Below are positions 10,099 to 20,500 of a stretch of DNA of 46,319 nucleotides, piece after piece; the first letter of the stretch is position 1; each line of letters opens with the position of its first letter. A program made the position numbers and the translations under genes. The stretch is from Bacteroidales bacterium (GTDB lineage Bacteria > Bacteroidota > Bacteroidia > Bacteroidales > F082), in assembly GCA_017645275.1 (NCBI GenBank), contig JAGCPH010000041.1, positions 1-46,319 of the forward strand, given 5' to 3'. The notes under the pieces were generated by a model. The model was given only the letters and a program-made list of their open reading frames with translations, searched no databases and was not told the DNA's origin.

Positions 10099-12421
10099 CA
10101 TTCACATTTTTCAATGTGACCGTATGTTCTGGATTCCATAAATCATCCTTTGTGGTTGGCAGAAGATACACTTTAAGCTCAAAACTGTCGGAGTTGTTAA
10201 CTGATATTATCTTGGTAACATTCAATTTCTGCCATTTGTCGGGAGCAGGCGTGCGTTCCATTATGTATTTCGAGATGTAATCCAAGGAATAAACCTGGCT
10301 CATCTTGTCACCGTTACATTCGACTATCAGATAGATGAATGCGTCTTGCCAAACATTGCCGGTATACATCACGTCGGCCGTTAGCACAAGCTTTATTTCA
10401 GAACACTTCTTATTGAAAACATTTTTATAAATCACCGTCGTCTCCGGTCTGTCGACACTCGGCTTTTCAGATTTTGAGGCGCAATACACCGAATCGGGCA
10501 ATTTCACGGTTTTAATGATTTCAAAATCATCATTATCCGAAACCGGATGCTTTATGATTCTATTATTGGAATAAACATAATTGTCGACATAAACCATGGT
10601 CTTGAACTTGTTTTCCAAATCAGCAGCAAGCTCCTGATTATCAATTATTTCAACATCAACACTTTCGGTAATTTGAGCAACTGGATGGGCTTTGTCGGAC
10701 ATCGTGAAATAATTGTCGTTCCAAACAAAGTCTTTAAGTTCACGACTGTAATGCAGGAAATAGTTTCTGATATCGCAATGGAATCCCGCCAGAGTGTCGA
10801 GACCATCGCTCACCCAGCTCACCGTTTTCGGTGTCTCAACTCCAAAATTGTCGCGCAAAAGCGCCAAGACCGACGGTGTAATGTCGTTATGCGACACCAT
10901 CGCCTCGAAATGGTCAGTTTTTTCAAGCAATGGCGAATAAATCAGCAACGGCACATGAAATGCGTCAAGAGGGTTGTTGGGGTTAAGATTCAAGCTGTGG
11001 TCGCCTGTGATAACGAATATCGTATTGCCATTTTTATCATATTCCAAATACCGTTTCATGAAATGCCGAAGTGCGTTATCGGAATAAATCGCAGCCGCCA
11101 CCAGACCTGTCAATTTCGGAGAAATGCCCAAAGCTGTAGCGGCATCGTAATACTTCTTCTGTAAATCCTTGTCGTAAAGATTGAGGTCCTCATGCTGAGT
11201 GATGGTAACGAACAAGTCGCACGACGGCTTGGAATTGTCACGGTTCTCAATCACATTCAAGCTTTTTTGCAGCATCACGTCATCGTTGAAACCCCAATAT
11301 GTGCCGTCTTTCGAGTCAGAAGTCCCAGATTTATACTCCTCATACAACGGCGACATATAGTCGACATGCTGGGCTACAAGATAGTCATAAACCCTGTCGA
11401 ACGAGAAATTACCTGCATAAAACACGTTTGTCGAGTAACCGTTATTGGCCAAAACAGTAAACAAACTGTTATGATTCGGGATATTGCCGAATTGGAAGCC
11501 TTTCAAGCCATGCGGCACTGAGCCGGTGACGGCGGGCACGGCACCAAAACTGCGCGGAGTCGTAGCCATACAGTTGTTCCAGAACAGCGAGTGCTTGGAT
11601 AAAGAGTCGACAAACGGCATGTATTGCAACATATCCGAACCCAGCGACTCAACAATCATCACCACCACATTGGGTTTGCATTCCGACTCCTTAAAATATG
11701 GTCCGAGCACGTTCTTGATATTGTCTTTTCTTTCTAAAGGATATTGAATATCAACAACTTGCCTGTCGGGAAACATCGCAAGATAGTTTTTGATGATCTT
11801 CGCGTCGAAATCGGTCTTCGCCAATCCAAGGTCCAGCTCAGTCTTGTTCACACACTGCCTGATGCAATACATGGTTTTATTGACCACAATCTTGTCGTGA
11901 TTGACATTTATTACAAAAAACAACGGTATAGAGACCAGGCAGAGCGCCATCATCAGGTACGTGACAAAATCCTTGATATTCTTTTTTGACAGCCGTACAG
12001 AAACGATTACATACAACACCAGCACGACCACCACGCCTATCATCATCCATATGTTCACGGCACTTTTCACTGTATGCACCATCTCCCATAACGGTCTGAG
12101 TATCAGTTCTTTACCCATCAAAATACCCGTCGTCTGATAATAAATAATGAGGCCGACTTCCGTCATCATCATGATGCCCAGCAAGACTGCGGAAACGTAC
12201 AAGGCCGCCTTTTTCGAAAAAAGCGATATCAAAACATAAACGATGAAAACCGCTGAGATCATGAAGCCACATGATATCAAGTTGCAGTAAACAAAGCCTG
12301 AGAAGCTCGACACCGCTTCAAAATTCATGGCCGTTTCAAAAATTTTCACCAAAAAAATTGCAACGGCAAAACATATAGCCAGAATCGTATAGTTTTTTAT
12401 GTATTTACATATCGTTTCCAT
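10073..12421 (-). CDS. LtaS-like phosphoglycerol/phosphoethanolamine transferase-type sulfatase-fold protein 1
   Basis: A 782-residue protein with five N-terminal transmembrane segments (within about 10-185) and then an extracytoplasmic alkaline-phosphatase-superfamily domain. Metal-site and catalytic motifs, numbered from the ATG at 12421: PNVVVMIVESLGSD with Glu258; ATTPRSFGAVPAVTGSVP, where Thr288 or Ser291 is the probable nucleophile; and FVITGDHSLN with Asp474-His475. Relatives such as LtaS and OpgB move phosphoglycerol from lipids to polymers. A C-terminal beta-rich tail of about 130 residues (from about 645) follows, ending ...KVYLLPTT...VTLKNVNVNVLG. The frame extends 18 nt upstream to a TTG, but METICKY at 12421 is a better start. 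It lies between two MBOAT modules, tail to tail with the first. Confidence 0.82.
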   Translation of the reverse strand: METICKYIKNYTILAICFAVAIFLVKIFETAMNFEAVSSFSGFVYCNLISCGFMISAVFIVYVLISLFSKKAALYVSAVLLGIMMMTEVGLIIYYQTTGILMGKELILRPLWEMVHTVKSAVNIWMMIGVVVVLVLYVIVSVRLSKKNIKDFVTYLMMALCLVSIPLFFVINVNHDKIVVNKTMYCIRQCVNKTELDLGLAKTDFDAKIIKNYLAMFPDRQVVDIQYPLERKDNIKNVLGPYFKESECKPNVVVMIVESLGSDMLQYMPFVDSLSKHSLFWNNCMATTPRSFGAVPAVTGSVPHGLKGFQFGNIPNHNSLFTVLANNGYSTNVFYAGNFSFDRVYDYLVAQHVDYMSPLYEEYKSGTSDSKDGTYWGFNDDVMLQKSLNVIENRDNSKPSCDLFVTITQHEDLNLYDKDLQKKYYDAATALGISPKLTGLVAAAIYSDNALRHFMKRYLEYDKNGNTIFVITGDHSLNLNPNNPLDAFHVPLLIYSPLLEKTDHFEAMVSHNDITPSVLALLRDNFGVETPKTVSWVSDGLDTLAGFHCDIRNYFLHYSRELKDFVWNDNYFTMSDKAHPVAQITESVDVEIIDNQELAADLENKFKTMVYVDNYVYSNNRIIKHPVSDNDDFEIIKTVKLPDSVYCASKSEKPSVDRPETTVIYKNVFNKKCSEIKLVLTADVMYTGNVWQDAFIYLIVECNGDKMSQVYSLDYISKYIMERTPAPDKWQKLNVTKIISVNNSDSFELKVYLLPTTKDDLWNPEHTVTLKNVNVNVLGNTY

Positions 12422-12436
12422 CAGCTTAAATTTTTG

Positions 12437-12444
12437 CAAATTTA
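12437..12444 (-). promoter_or_regulatory. Possible -7 element for LtaS-like gene 1
   Basis: TAAATTTG on the minus strand, 15 nt before the ATG at 12421, fits TAnnTTTG and supports the later ATG, since a start at the upstream TTG would overlap the promoter. Confidence 0.35.
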
Positions 12445-12477
12445 CATATTTTAAACAAATTATTGCCGTTTTTTTTA

Positions 12478-12485
12478 TATTTTTG
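12478..12485 (+). promoter_or_regulatory. Putative -7 promoter element for MBOAT gene 2
   Basis: TATTTTTG matches TAnnTTTG in the short divergent gap; the ATG at 12550 is 64 nt downstream. Confidence 0.4.
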
Positions 12486-12549
12486 CATTGTGGAAAATCA
12501 AGTTTTGATTTGACAAAAATTGGATTAAATACGATTAGAACGAATAAGT

Positions 12550-13968
12550 ATGGTATTCAGTAGTAACGTCTTTTTGCTATATTTTCTGCCGCTTTTTCTG
12601 ATATTTTACTTTATATGTCCGAGAAAGTTCAGAAACTATGTCATCTTGGTGTTTTCGATAGTGTTTTACGCTTACGGAGCTCCTGATTTCATACTTTGGC
12701 TACTCGGCTCCACCATCGCCAACTTCTATTTGGTGAAAGCGATGCGGAAGACCGACAAGCCTAATTTGAAAAAGCTATACTGCGCCTTGGCAATCATCAT
12801 AAGTCTCGGGCTTCTGGTCTATTACAAATACGCCAACTTCCTGATTGACAATCTCAACGCGCTCATCGGGCTGTTTGGTGCCAATGCCATACGCATGGCG
12901 AAGGTGCTGCTGCCGATTGGTATCTCGTTCTTCACCTTCCAGTCGATAACATATGTTATTGACACTTACCGTGGCAACAACGAGCCAATGGAGAAGCTAG
13001 CCGACTACATTGTGTACATCATGATGTTCCCGCAACTCATCGCCGGTCCTATCGTGCGTTACTGCGACATCGAAAGTGAGATTCGCCACCGTGAATACAG
13101 CGCACAAGAGTTTCTGCAAGGATTCAACCGTTTCATCATCGGTCTCTCCAAGAAGATTCTTATCGCCGATGTCATCGGTTTTCAAGTTGACAAGCTCCTC
13201 GCGGGCAATTTGGCTATCATGGACAGCGGCACGGCTTGGATCACCATAGCGGCCTACACCATGCAGCTTTACTTCGACTTCGCCGGTTACTCCGACATGG
13301 CGATAGGTCTCGGCAAAATCATGGGATTCCACTTCCCGGAAAACTTCGACAACCCATATAACTCCGCCAGCATCACTGAGTTCTGGCGTCGTTGGCATAT
13401 GACATTAGGCGCGTTCATGCGCAACTATCTGTACATTCCACTGGGTGGAAACCGCTGTTCGAAACGTCGTATGTATTTCAACCTCTGGGTGGTGTTCCTG
13501 CTCTCGGGTCTGTGGCACGGCGCAAGCTGGAACTTCGTCATCTGGGGTGCGTACCACGGCTTCTGGCTCGTGCTCGAGCGCATGGGGCTAAAGAAATTCT
13601 ACGAAAAAATCGGCAAGGCACCAAGCGTCATCATCACTTTCATCATCGCCATGGTGGGTTGGTCGATATTCAGAATTGAGGATCTGGGCGACGCCTTCAC
13701 CTTCATAGGACGCCTCTTCGCCTTCGACTTCAGGACCTTCAGCATCAACGCCGACACACAGTTCTACACCACGCTCATCGTAGCACTAATATGCTCGTTC
13801 ATCGCGCTGTTCCCATTCGGCAAGAAACTTCAAGATGCATTGTATTATAAAGAGCACGACCTCACAGGCACAATCGTCCTATGGGTTCTCGCCGTTTTCA
13901 TGCTGCTGTTCTGCCTTGGAGCGCTCAACGCCGCAGGATTCAGCCCGTTTATCTATTTCAGATTCTGA
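12550..13968 (+). CDS. MBOAT family membrane-bound O-acyltransferase 2
   Basis: A second MBOAT protein of exactly the same length as the first (472 residues), with the same motif spacing: LLPIGISFFTFQSITYVIDTYRG, MMFPQLIAGPIVRY, EFWRRWHMTLGAFMRNYLYIPLGG, and the catalytic SGLWHGASWNF with His323. The first His of the WHRWH motif is Arg here (WRRWH), unlike MBOAT 1. The sequences differ widely outside the motifs, so this is an old paralogue rather than a recent duplication. The partner gene follows after 5 nt, the same spacing as in the first pair. It probably acylates a different position or polymer. Confidence 0.92.
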   Translation: MVFSSNVFLLYFLPLFLIFYFICPRKFRNYVILVFSIVFYAYGAPDFILWLLGSTIANFYLVKAMRKTDKPNLKKLYCALAIIISLGLLVYYKYANFLIDNLNALIGLFGANAIRMAKVLLPIGISFFTFQSITYVIDTYRGNNEPMEKLADYIVYIMMFPQLIAGPIVRYCDIESEIRHREYSAQEFLQGFNRFIIGLSKKILIADVIGFQVDKLLAGNLAIMDSGTAWITIAAYTMQLYFDFAGYSDMAIGLGKIMGFHFPENFDNPYNSASITEFWRRWHMTLGAFMRNYLYIPLGGNRCSKRRMYFNLWVVFLLSGLWHGASWNFVIWGAYHGFWLVLERMGLKKFYEKIGKAPSVIITFIIAMVGWSIFRIEDLGDAFTFIGRLFAFDFRTFSINADTQFYTTLIVALICSFIALFPFGKKLQDALYYKEHDLTGTIVLWVLAVFMLLFCLGALNAAGFSPFIYFRF

Positions 13969-13973
13969 CGCAA

Positions 13974-15956
13974 ATGAAGAAAAAACAAAACATATTGCCT
14001 TGGCTTACGGTAGCGATATTTCTGATATTGCTGCTACAGACGATGTTTCATTTTATTGGCTTGAAACCGCTGAAAGGATACACCGTGTCTAAAGAAATGC
14101 CGCAATTGACGTTAGAAAGCTACAAAAACGGCACTTTCCAAAGAGATTTCGAGATCTACAACAAGGAACGGAGCGGCTTCCGTGAATGGTCGCTGAGGCT
14201 TTACAACCAATACATCTGGACCTGTTACCACAAGACTTTCAACGGATGGATCGACATCGGGAAAGACAACTGGCTTTACGAGACGGAGTTTGTCCGCGAC
14301 CATTACGAAAGCATGATGTATAAATACACAAACGACTCGACGGAGATGAAAAAGACCTTCGACGAGATGGCTGAAAACCTCGCGAAGCTCCAAGGAATAC
14401 TAAAAGAACACGGCACTTACATCTTTGTGAATATGCTTCCAGGTAAAGATATAATCTATCCTGAATATCTACCCGAGAACACCAAATATCACAATCCGGC
14501 GGGTATCCATGCCTACGACTATCTCAAAAAACGCTTCGACGAACTTGGAGTGAACTACATCGACAACGTGGAACTGTTTAAACAGATGAAGGATTCTGTT
14601 GATTATCAGCTGTTTCCAAAAACTGGCACACATTGGTCGAATATCGCTGCGACCCATGCTTTCGACACTATCATGAGATATATGGAGTCGCTTAACGGCA
14701 TGAATTTGCTTAACGTGAGCATCGGAGAGAAATACCGCGACAGAGTCAGGGAGCCCGACGACGACCTCGAACAGCTTTTCAACCTGGTGTTCCCTATCAA
14801 ACCCAACAAAAACTATTATGCCGACGTGACAATAATTCCCGACTCAACAGCCGTAAAACCCAACTTGATCACCATCGGCGACTCGTTTTTCTGGACTATC
14901 ACTTACAACTATCCTTTGCAACAGATATTTAACCGTGTACCTTATTGGTATTACAACAGCACTATTTATTACGATCCGGATAACAAATCCACCAAAGACA
15001 TCAACATGCTTCATGAGATCTTCGATGCCGACTATATAATGCTCAACTATTGCACAGTGCAACTTTACAAGCTCGGCAATGGCTTCATCGACAATGCCAT
15101 GGAGCTACTTTACGACAAAGAGACGCAACAGCCTGTCAGTCAGGATGTTATCAATATGATTCAGCATATCTATTCCGACAAAAACTGGTTTAACGACATA
15201 AAAGCCAAGGCTGAAAGCAACAATATCTCGGTCGAACGACAGGTCGCCTTAGACGCCAAATGGATTTTGGAACAGCAGGAAAAAGAGCCGACAGCATTCC
15301 ATTATCCCGAGTCCAAAATCTGGAAACATGGCGTTTATTCAAAATACGACGCGGCAAAATATGAGAAGCTTTTTGATGGCATGGAAGTCGACATAGTATA
15401 TTCGACTGAGAAAGACGACCTTTTCATCGGTCGTGTGGAAGACGATGCCAACAATGGAAACTCTTTCGACGATTGGCTTGCTATGCTCGAACAACCACAA
15501 AACGTTAAACTGTGGATCGACTTCAAGAACCTCTCAAAAGACAATTGTATAAAGGCCATTGCCAGTCTTGAAAAACTAGTGTCAAAATATGACATCAAAA
15601 ACAATGTCTTGGTCGAAAGCCAAGACTTGGATGCCCTGAGTCATGCCAAGCAATCAGGCTTTCATGTGATTTTATGGGTCGACAACCTGCATTACTGGAG
15701 AAGTCCGCACACAAGAAACGACAGCATCAGCATATGCAAAACTATACGTAACAAAATCAACAAATTACACCCAGATGCCATCAGCAGCGAGTTTACTGCC
15801 TATCCGATGCTTTGCGACAGCTTTCCTGAGCAAAACATCCATTTCTGGGACACGCCGAAAGACTTTACAGACGAGAATGTGCGGCATACACAAGAGCTTT
15901 GTCGCAATAAAAGCGTGAAAGTGGTATTGGTCGACTATCCCCAACCCATTCAATAA
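13974..15956 (+). CDS. AlgX/AlgJ-like SGNH protein fused to a GDPD-like C-terminal domain
   Basis: A 660-residue protein with an N-terminal membrane anchor (about 8-27). Residues about 50-400 resemble the AlgX/AlgJ SGNH-like domain: DIGKDNWLYETEF, PGKDIIYPEYLP, KTGTHWSN (His220) and LITIGDSFFW (Ser304), the expected catalytic elements for acyl transfer with MBOAT 2. From about 445 the sequence changes character: WKHGVYSKYDAAKYEKLFDG (His452), MEVDIVYS (Glu471, Asp473), LWIDFKNL (Asp516, Lys518), VLVESQDL (Glu548) and FHVILWVDN. These fit the strands of a glycerophosphodiester-phosphodiesterase-like TIM barrel. The usual second His (HD) is absent, replaced around RVEDD. An upstream in-frame start at 13881 would overlap the MBOAT gene by 88 nt and is rejected. 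The last 7 nt overlap the next gene, which is convergent. Confidence 0.72.
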   Translation: MKKKQNILPWLTVAIFLILLLQTMFHFIGLKPLKGYTVSKEMPQLTLESYKNGTFQRDFEIYNKERSGFREWSLRLYNQYIWTCYHKTFNGWIDIGKDNWLYETEFVRDHYESMMYKYTNDSTEMKKTFDEMAENLAKLQGILKEHGTYIFVNMLPGKDIIYPEYLPENTKYHNPAGIHAYDYLKKRFDELGVNYIDNVELFKQMKDSVDYQLFPKTGTHWSNIAATHAFDTIMRYMESLNGMNLLNVSIGEKYRDRVREPDDDLEQLFNLVFPIKPNKNYYADVTIIPDSTAVKPNLITIGDSFFWTITYNYPLQQIFNRVPYWYYNSTIYYDPDNKSTKDINMLHEIFDADYIMLNYCTVQLYKLGNGFIDNAMELLYDKETQQPVSQDVINMIQHIYSDKNWFNDIKAKAESNNISVERQVALDAKWILEQQEKEPTAFHYPESKIWKHGVYSKYDAAKYEKLFDGMEVDIVYSTEKDDLFIGRVEDDANNGNSFDDWLAMLEQPQNVKLWIDFKNLSKDNCIKAIASLEKLVSKYDIKNNVLVESQDLDALSHAKQSGFHVILWVDNLHYWRSPHTRNDSISICKTIRNKINKLHPDAISSEFTAYPMLCDSFPEQNIHFWDTPKDFTDENVRHTQELCRNKSVKVVLVDYPQPIQ

Positions 15957-17518
15957 ACTATAGAAACATCTGCATTGTCAATCTTTAGCGAAGCTTGTCC
16001 GTTGTTCCATAGATAGACCTTTATCTGCTTGTTTTTCAATGATTTGTTAAATGGACGCAGATACTTGTAAGAGAAAGTAAACCTGTTCTCCGTCGTCGAA
16101 TTAAATCTATTGGGAATAACTATCATATCCCATAGCACTCCCTGAATCTCCACCACCAAATTAGGTAACAGCGCATCTGTATCCGAACTTGTTATGTCAA
16201 ATGAGCCGTTTATATCCAAAGCCAGCATGTTGTCATCGCTAATGGCGGTTGCCAAGGGCAGATATTTGTCGCTATTTTTAATCACTGCGGAAACACCAGC
16301 TTTTTCTTTGAGTTCTAACGTTTGGTCAAATTTATTAAGATTTTGGGCAACGTAAAAGCCCAAGACATACGAAAAGAAAACCACGAATAAGACCTTGAAA
16401 ACAATGCCCATGACATGCGTCACACTATTTTCTAGAATGTGAATCTTATCAAGCGTTGTTTCTATGAAGTCATATAATGCCTTGGCTGAAACGGCCACGC
16501 CCCAAGCTATCAGTAAAAACATCACGCCCGACCACAGATGACCCAATGCGCTAGTGTAAGTGTTGGCGACTTCCAGGACAGGACCTCTTAAGACAGCATG
16601 TGTGGCAAACAAAGCCATCGATATACCTCCAAAATACTCGAAAAACACCGCGAGTTCTTTCTTTCTGACAGGTATTGCCTTCAAGCCCTGATATGCAAAA
16701 ACCATTATCACCGTCAGCGATAGGAACGTAAACGGATAAAATTCCACATAAAAATTTCCAAGGCAGAAAACTGCAATCGCCAAAGGCAACCATAACAGAT
16801 TGATTTTCTTATCATTGCAAAAAGCAAGCAGAATTCCAAGACAAAACTCAGGCAGGTGTCCGAGCGCATTCATCATCACCATATAATCCACTTGTGGCGC
16901 CAGAACATATCTGAATAGAAATACAAACAAATATGACAACAGACTTGCAATCGCAAATGTCTTCCACCCCCATTTTTCAGTAGCTTTGAAAAGGAACGGA
17001 AACAGCAGATAAAGCTGGAATATCAAGGCGAAGAACCACCATGGCCCGTTGATGCTTGTACCTGAATTGGGAATCAGAGTGTGTATCAGCAGTAGTTTTT
17101 TCTCTATCTCAGTCACATCGTAATCGCTAATCATCGTGCCTTCAATCAGCACTTTCGAGAAGATGAAAAACACGACGCCGATGAGCAGGAGCGGATACAA
17201 TTTTTTTAGCCTTGTCACCATAAATGACTCCCAAGTCCGGCGATGTTTCATCATCGAATATGCCAAGCCGAAACCGCTTATGAAGATAAAAAGCTGAACA
17301 CCGTAATGTCCGAGATAGCTGAACAGTATATTGACGAATTCGCCAGGTTTTTCTCCAAGTTGATGGAAAAAATTAAACACCCTGTCAGGTGAGAACTCGA
17401 ATTCATTCTCACCTGGCGAGGGTGTCAGCCAATGAAAATAATTGTGAAGAACTATGCAAAGGATGCCAAAACCTTTGATAATCGAGGTATCACGTTTGGT
17501 ATATCCTTTGAAAACCAT
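15950..17518 (-). CDS. Acyltransferase 3 family membrane protein with extra C-terminal domain
   Basis: A 522-residue OafA-type acyltransferase. The N-terminal motif IIKGFGILCIVLHNYFHW carries the family's essential His (residue 25), and INGPWWFFALIFQLYLLFP is the second signature. About ten transmembrane helices follow to about residue 400. The last ~115 residues are outside the membrane and beta-rich, ending KVYLWNNGQASLKIDNADVSIVY. The enzyme family O-acylates sugars of surface glycans using acyl-CoA. The gene begins 4 nt after the stop of the large oxidoreductase, so the two are probably co-transcribed although functionally unrelated. The neighbouring MBOAT and LtaS-like genes suggest a shared envelope target. 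Confidence 0.85.
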   Translation of the reverse strand: MVFKGYTKRDTSIIKGFGILCIVLHNYFHWLTPSPGENEFEFSPDRVFNFFHQLGEKPGEFVNILFSYLGHYGVQLFIFISGFGLAYSMMKHRRTWESFMVTRLKKLYPLLLIGVVFFIFSKVLIEGTMISDYDVTEIEKKLLLIHTLIPNSGTSINGPWWFFALIFQLYLLFPFLFKATEKWGWKTFAIASLLSYLFVFLFRYVLAPQVDYMVMMNALGHLPEFCLGILLAFCNDKKINLLWLPLAIAVFCLGNFYVEFYPFTFLSLTVIMVFAYQGLKAIPVRKKELAVFFEYFGGISMALFATHAVLRGPVLEVANTYTSALGHLWSGVMFLLIAWGVAVSAKALYDFIETTLDKIHILENSVTHVMGIVFKVLFVVFFSYVLGFYVAQNLNKFDQTLELKEKAGVSAVIKNSDKYLPLATAISDDNMLALDINGSFDITSSDTDALLPNLVVEIQGVLWDMIVIPNRFNSTTENRFTFSYKYLRPFNKSLKNKQIKVYLWNNGQASLKIDNADVSIVY

Positions 17519-17522
17519 AATC

Positions 17523-20500
17523 CTATTTAAATGCGTTCTCGCTCAAGCCTTTGCCTGTGATCTTCAAGTCTTCCATGTAACCTGGAACCGGCTTGCCGAG
17601 ATATTTGTCGACGTAAATCTTAGCGAGATACTGTCCAAGCATGAATCCGTGACCGCGCAAGCCTGTCAACAGACCGACCTCTGGGTCGACGATGTAACGC
17701 GGCTCGGTGTAGCGGCCAGCCCAGCATGCCAAGAAGCTCACCTCGCCGAGGTTCGGGATCCACTCTGCAAAGACCTCCGACACAATCTCCAAGAACTCCT
17801 TGCTGTTGTATTTGATGTTCTGGCGTGCCTCGTAAGCGTCGGTGTCAGGGCTAGCGCAACCGATAATCTGGCCTGTGTGTGCCCACTGCTGTCCATAAAC
17901 AGCGCTGAAGCCTTTGTAGTGACGACGGTCGATGATCATATCCAACGGACCTCCATTTGGTCCCATCATCGGCAGACGGCGCGTGATGAACGCCTGGTGT
18001 TTGACAGGATACAAGCCTGTGTCTAATCCGAGCATGTCGTTGAACTTCTCAGCTCCCCAGCCCATCGCGTTGACGAAGTGGTCGCAGGTGTATTCAACGT
18101 ATGCTCCTTCGTGTGTGCGCACCAAGGTGACATAATGTCCGCCCACCTTCTGTACATGTAGCAACTCGCAGTCCTCAAAGTAGCGACCGCCATTTTGCAC
18201 GCCAATGCCTCTGATGTAGTCGATCACGCGACCAGGTGTGGCCTGCCAGCAGTCACGAGTAATCAAAGCGTGGCTGTATGTGGTCTTGGTGTCGTCCCAA
18301 AGCGGTGAAATTTCTTTCTTGAAGTCCTTACGGTCAATCATATATGCGTCGCTCCATGCGCGCGAGGCGTCGAGCGACTTGTAGGTAGCCTCATCATGCA
18401 CCAGGTTGACGTAATGTGTCAAGTGGTAGTTGATGTTGTGCTCCTTCTGCATGTTCTTGAAGATCTCATGGTTGTGCACTGCTATATCAGCAATGTCAGG
18501 ATTCGAGAACGCAGGACGACCGCCACCGATGCAACGCCATGAAGCACCACGGCTATAGTTGATCATCACAGGTTTCTTGCCAGCCTCCGAGAAATAACGG
18601 AACAATGAGCTACCAGCGATACCGCCACCAGCGATAAACACCTCTACCCTCTCCTTCTTCACGTCGTTCATCTTCGGGAAGATGAATGTTTCCTTAGTCT
18701 TCGGGTTGTACAGGTCGTCGAGGCTCACCTGGTTCGAAAGCGGTGCACGCGGCGTGGCGTCGCCCACCAGTTCGATGCCATAGCTACGCAAAATCTGACG
18801 TGCTCTTGGAATGCAGCGTTTTCCACGGCAAGGACCCATACCCATACGTGTGATATGCTTCAACTCGTCAACAGAGATAGCCTTTCTGTCGCCAATCACG
18901 CTCAAAACCTTGTCAAGTTTGATATCTTCGCAGTGGCAGACGTATGTCTCCGATTCGACTTCCTTCAATGGCTTGAATTCTATCGGTTTCGGGTAGTTTT
19001 CTTTCACGATAAAACCTCGTGCCTCAATCATCTTATCGCATGCCACGTCGATAGCTTTCACGCGTGCCACGTTGGTCTTGTTGTTCTTCTTGAGAATCTT
19101 CTCCACAACGCCCTCGCCCACTTTCTTGCCGTTATCATCGACGAGAAACACCTCAACGCCTTCGTTTACTTCGTATTCAACAGGCAGGAACAAGGTGTTT
19201 TTCTTAAGGTCGTATCCGAAAATCGCCAAGCCCGGGCAGTGGTTCACGCAGTTCATACATCCGATGCACTTGTCATAATCGATCACCGGCACTGTGTTGG
19301 TGCTCGACTTTGTGATTGCGCCTTGTGGACAGCTGAACGAGCATGGGTTGCAAGCAAATCCATACACACAGTCGGCCATCACAAACGGTTTCGCAATCAT
19401 TCTATCAGCACTTGGCTTGTTTGGCTCTTCCAAAACTCTCACAGGATGCTGCTGCGATTCGATATATTGCTTCGAAACCTCAAGATATTCATCGTAGTTG
19501 TATCTCAACCCGATGTTCTGTGCCACCTCAAATGCGGCCTGTTTGCCTCTCAATACAGCGCTTGTGCCTTCGCCGATTCTGATGGCGTCGCCAGCACCGT
19601 AAACATTCAATCCAAACACCTCGCGACCCTTTACCAGAAGCTGGTTGTCAGGAATCAAACCCGTGCAGATATTGATGATGTCGATGTCGTCGATCACCTG
19701 CTCTGTACCTTTTATCGGCTTGAAGTTCTCGCATTTAGCGATTACTGCGCCCACGATGCCTGTTCTATCGGCGTTCGGGATGGCCTTCAGCAGAATATGT
19801 GACGTCATGATCGGGATGCCGAGTCGGCGCACTCTGTTAGCCTGCACTGGGAAACCGCCTTCGTGGTCCATACCCTCGATGATGGCCTTGATATGTGCTC
19901 CAGCCTGCATTCCCTGATATGATGTGAGGTATCCGATGTTTCCTGCACCCACTGTAAGCACCTTCTTGCCAAGAAGCGTGTGCTCCTGATTCATCATCTT
20001 CTGGAAAACAGCGGCTGTATAAACGCCCGGAAGGTCGTCGTTCTCGAATGTCGGCATAAACGGCACCGCGCCAGTTGCAACCACAAGATGTTCAGCATCA
20101 ACATATGCCATCTCCTGTGTCACCAGGTTCTTGATAGCGATACGTTTGCCTTCGAGCAGGTCCCAAACGGTGTAATTCAACAAAATTCCTTCATGGTTGT
20201 CGCCCGCCAAGGTCTTCGCGATGTCAAATCCACGCATTCCACCGAATTTCTGCTCCTTCTCAAAGAAGAAGAACTGGTGTGTCTGCATGTTAAACTGGCC
20301 TCCGATGCGTGCGTTGTTGTCAATCACCACGTTGCTGATGCCCAGCTTGTTGAGCTGTTCACGGCAAGCAAGGCCCGCCGGACCGGCACCGATGATGGCG
20401 ACAGTGGTCTTGTATACCTTCACCTCACGAGGCTGCAGAGCCTTGACCTCTGGGAGCACGTTGGCCTCATTGTTGATAGGCTTCACCTCCTTCACCCCGT

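Noticed and set aside
13881-13973. Upstream extension of the AlgX/GDPD-like protein
   Set aside because: It would overlap MBOAT 2 by 88 nt and add an Arg-rich segment before the membrane anchor. The ATG at 13974 mirrors the 5-nt spacing of the first MBOAT pair.
18855-19802. A 315-codon open frame antisense to the large oxidoreductase
   Set aside because: The opposite strand encodes intact iron-sulfur and FAD motifs, and the antisense product shows no recognisable features.
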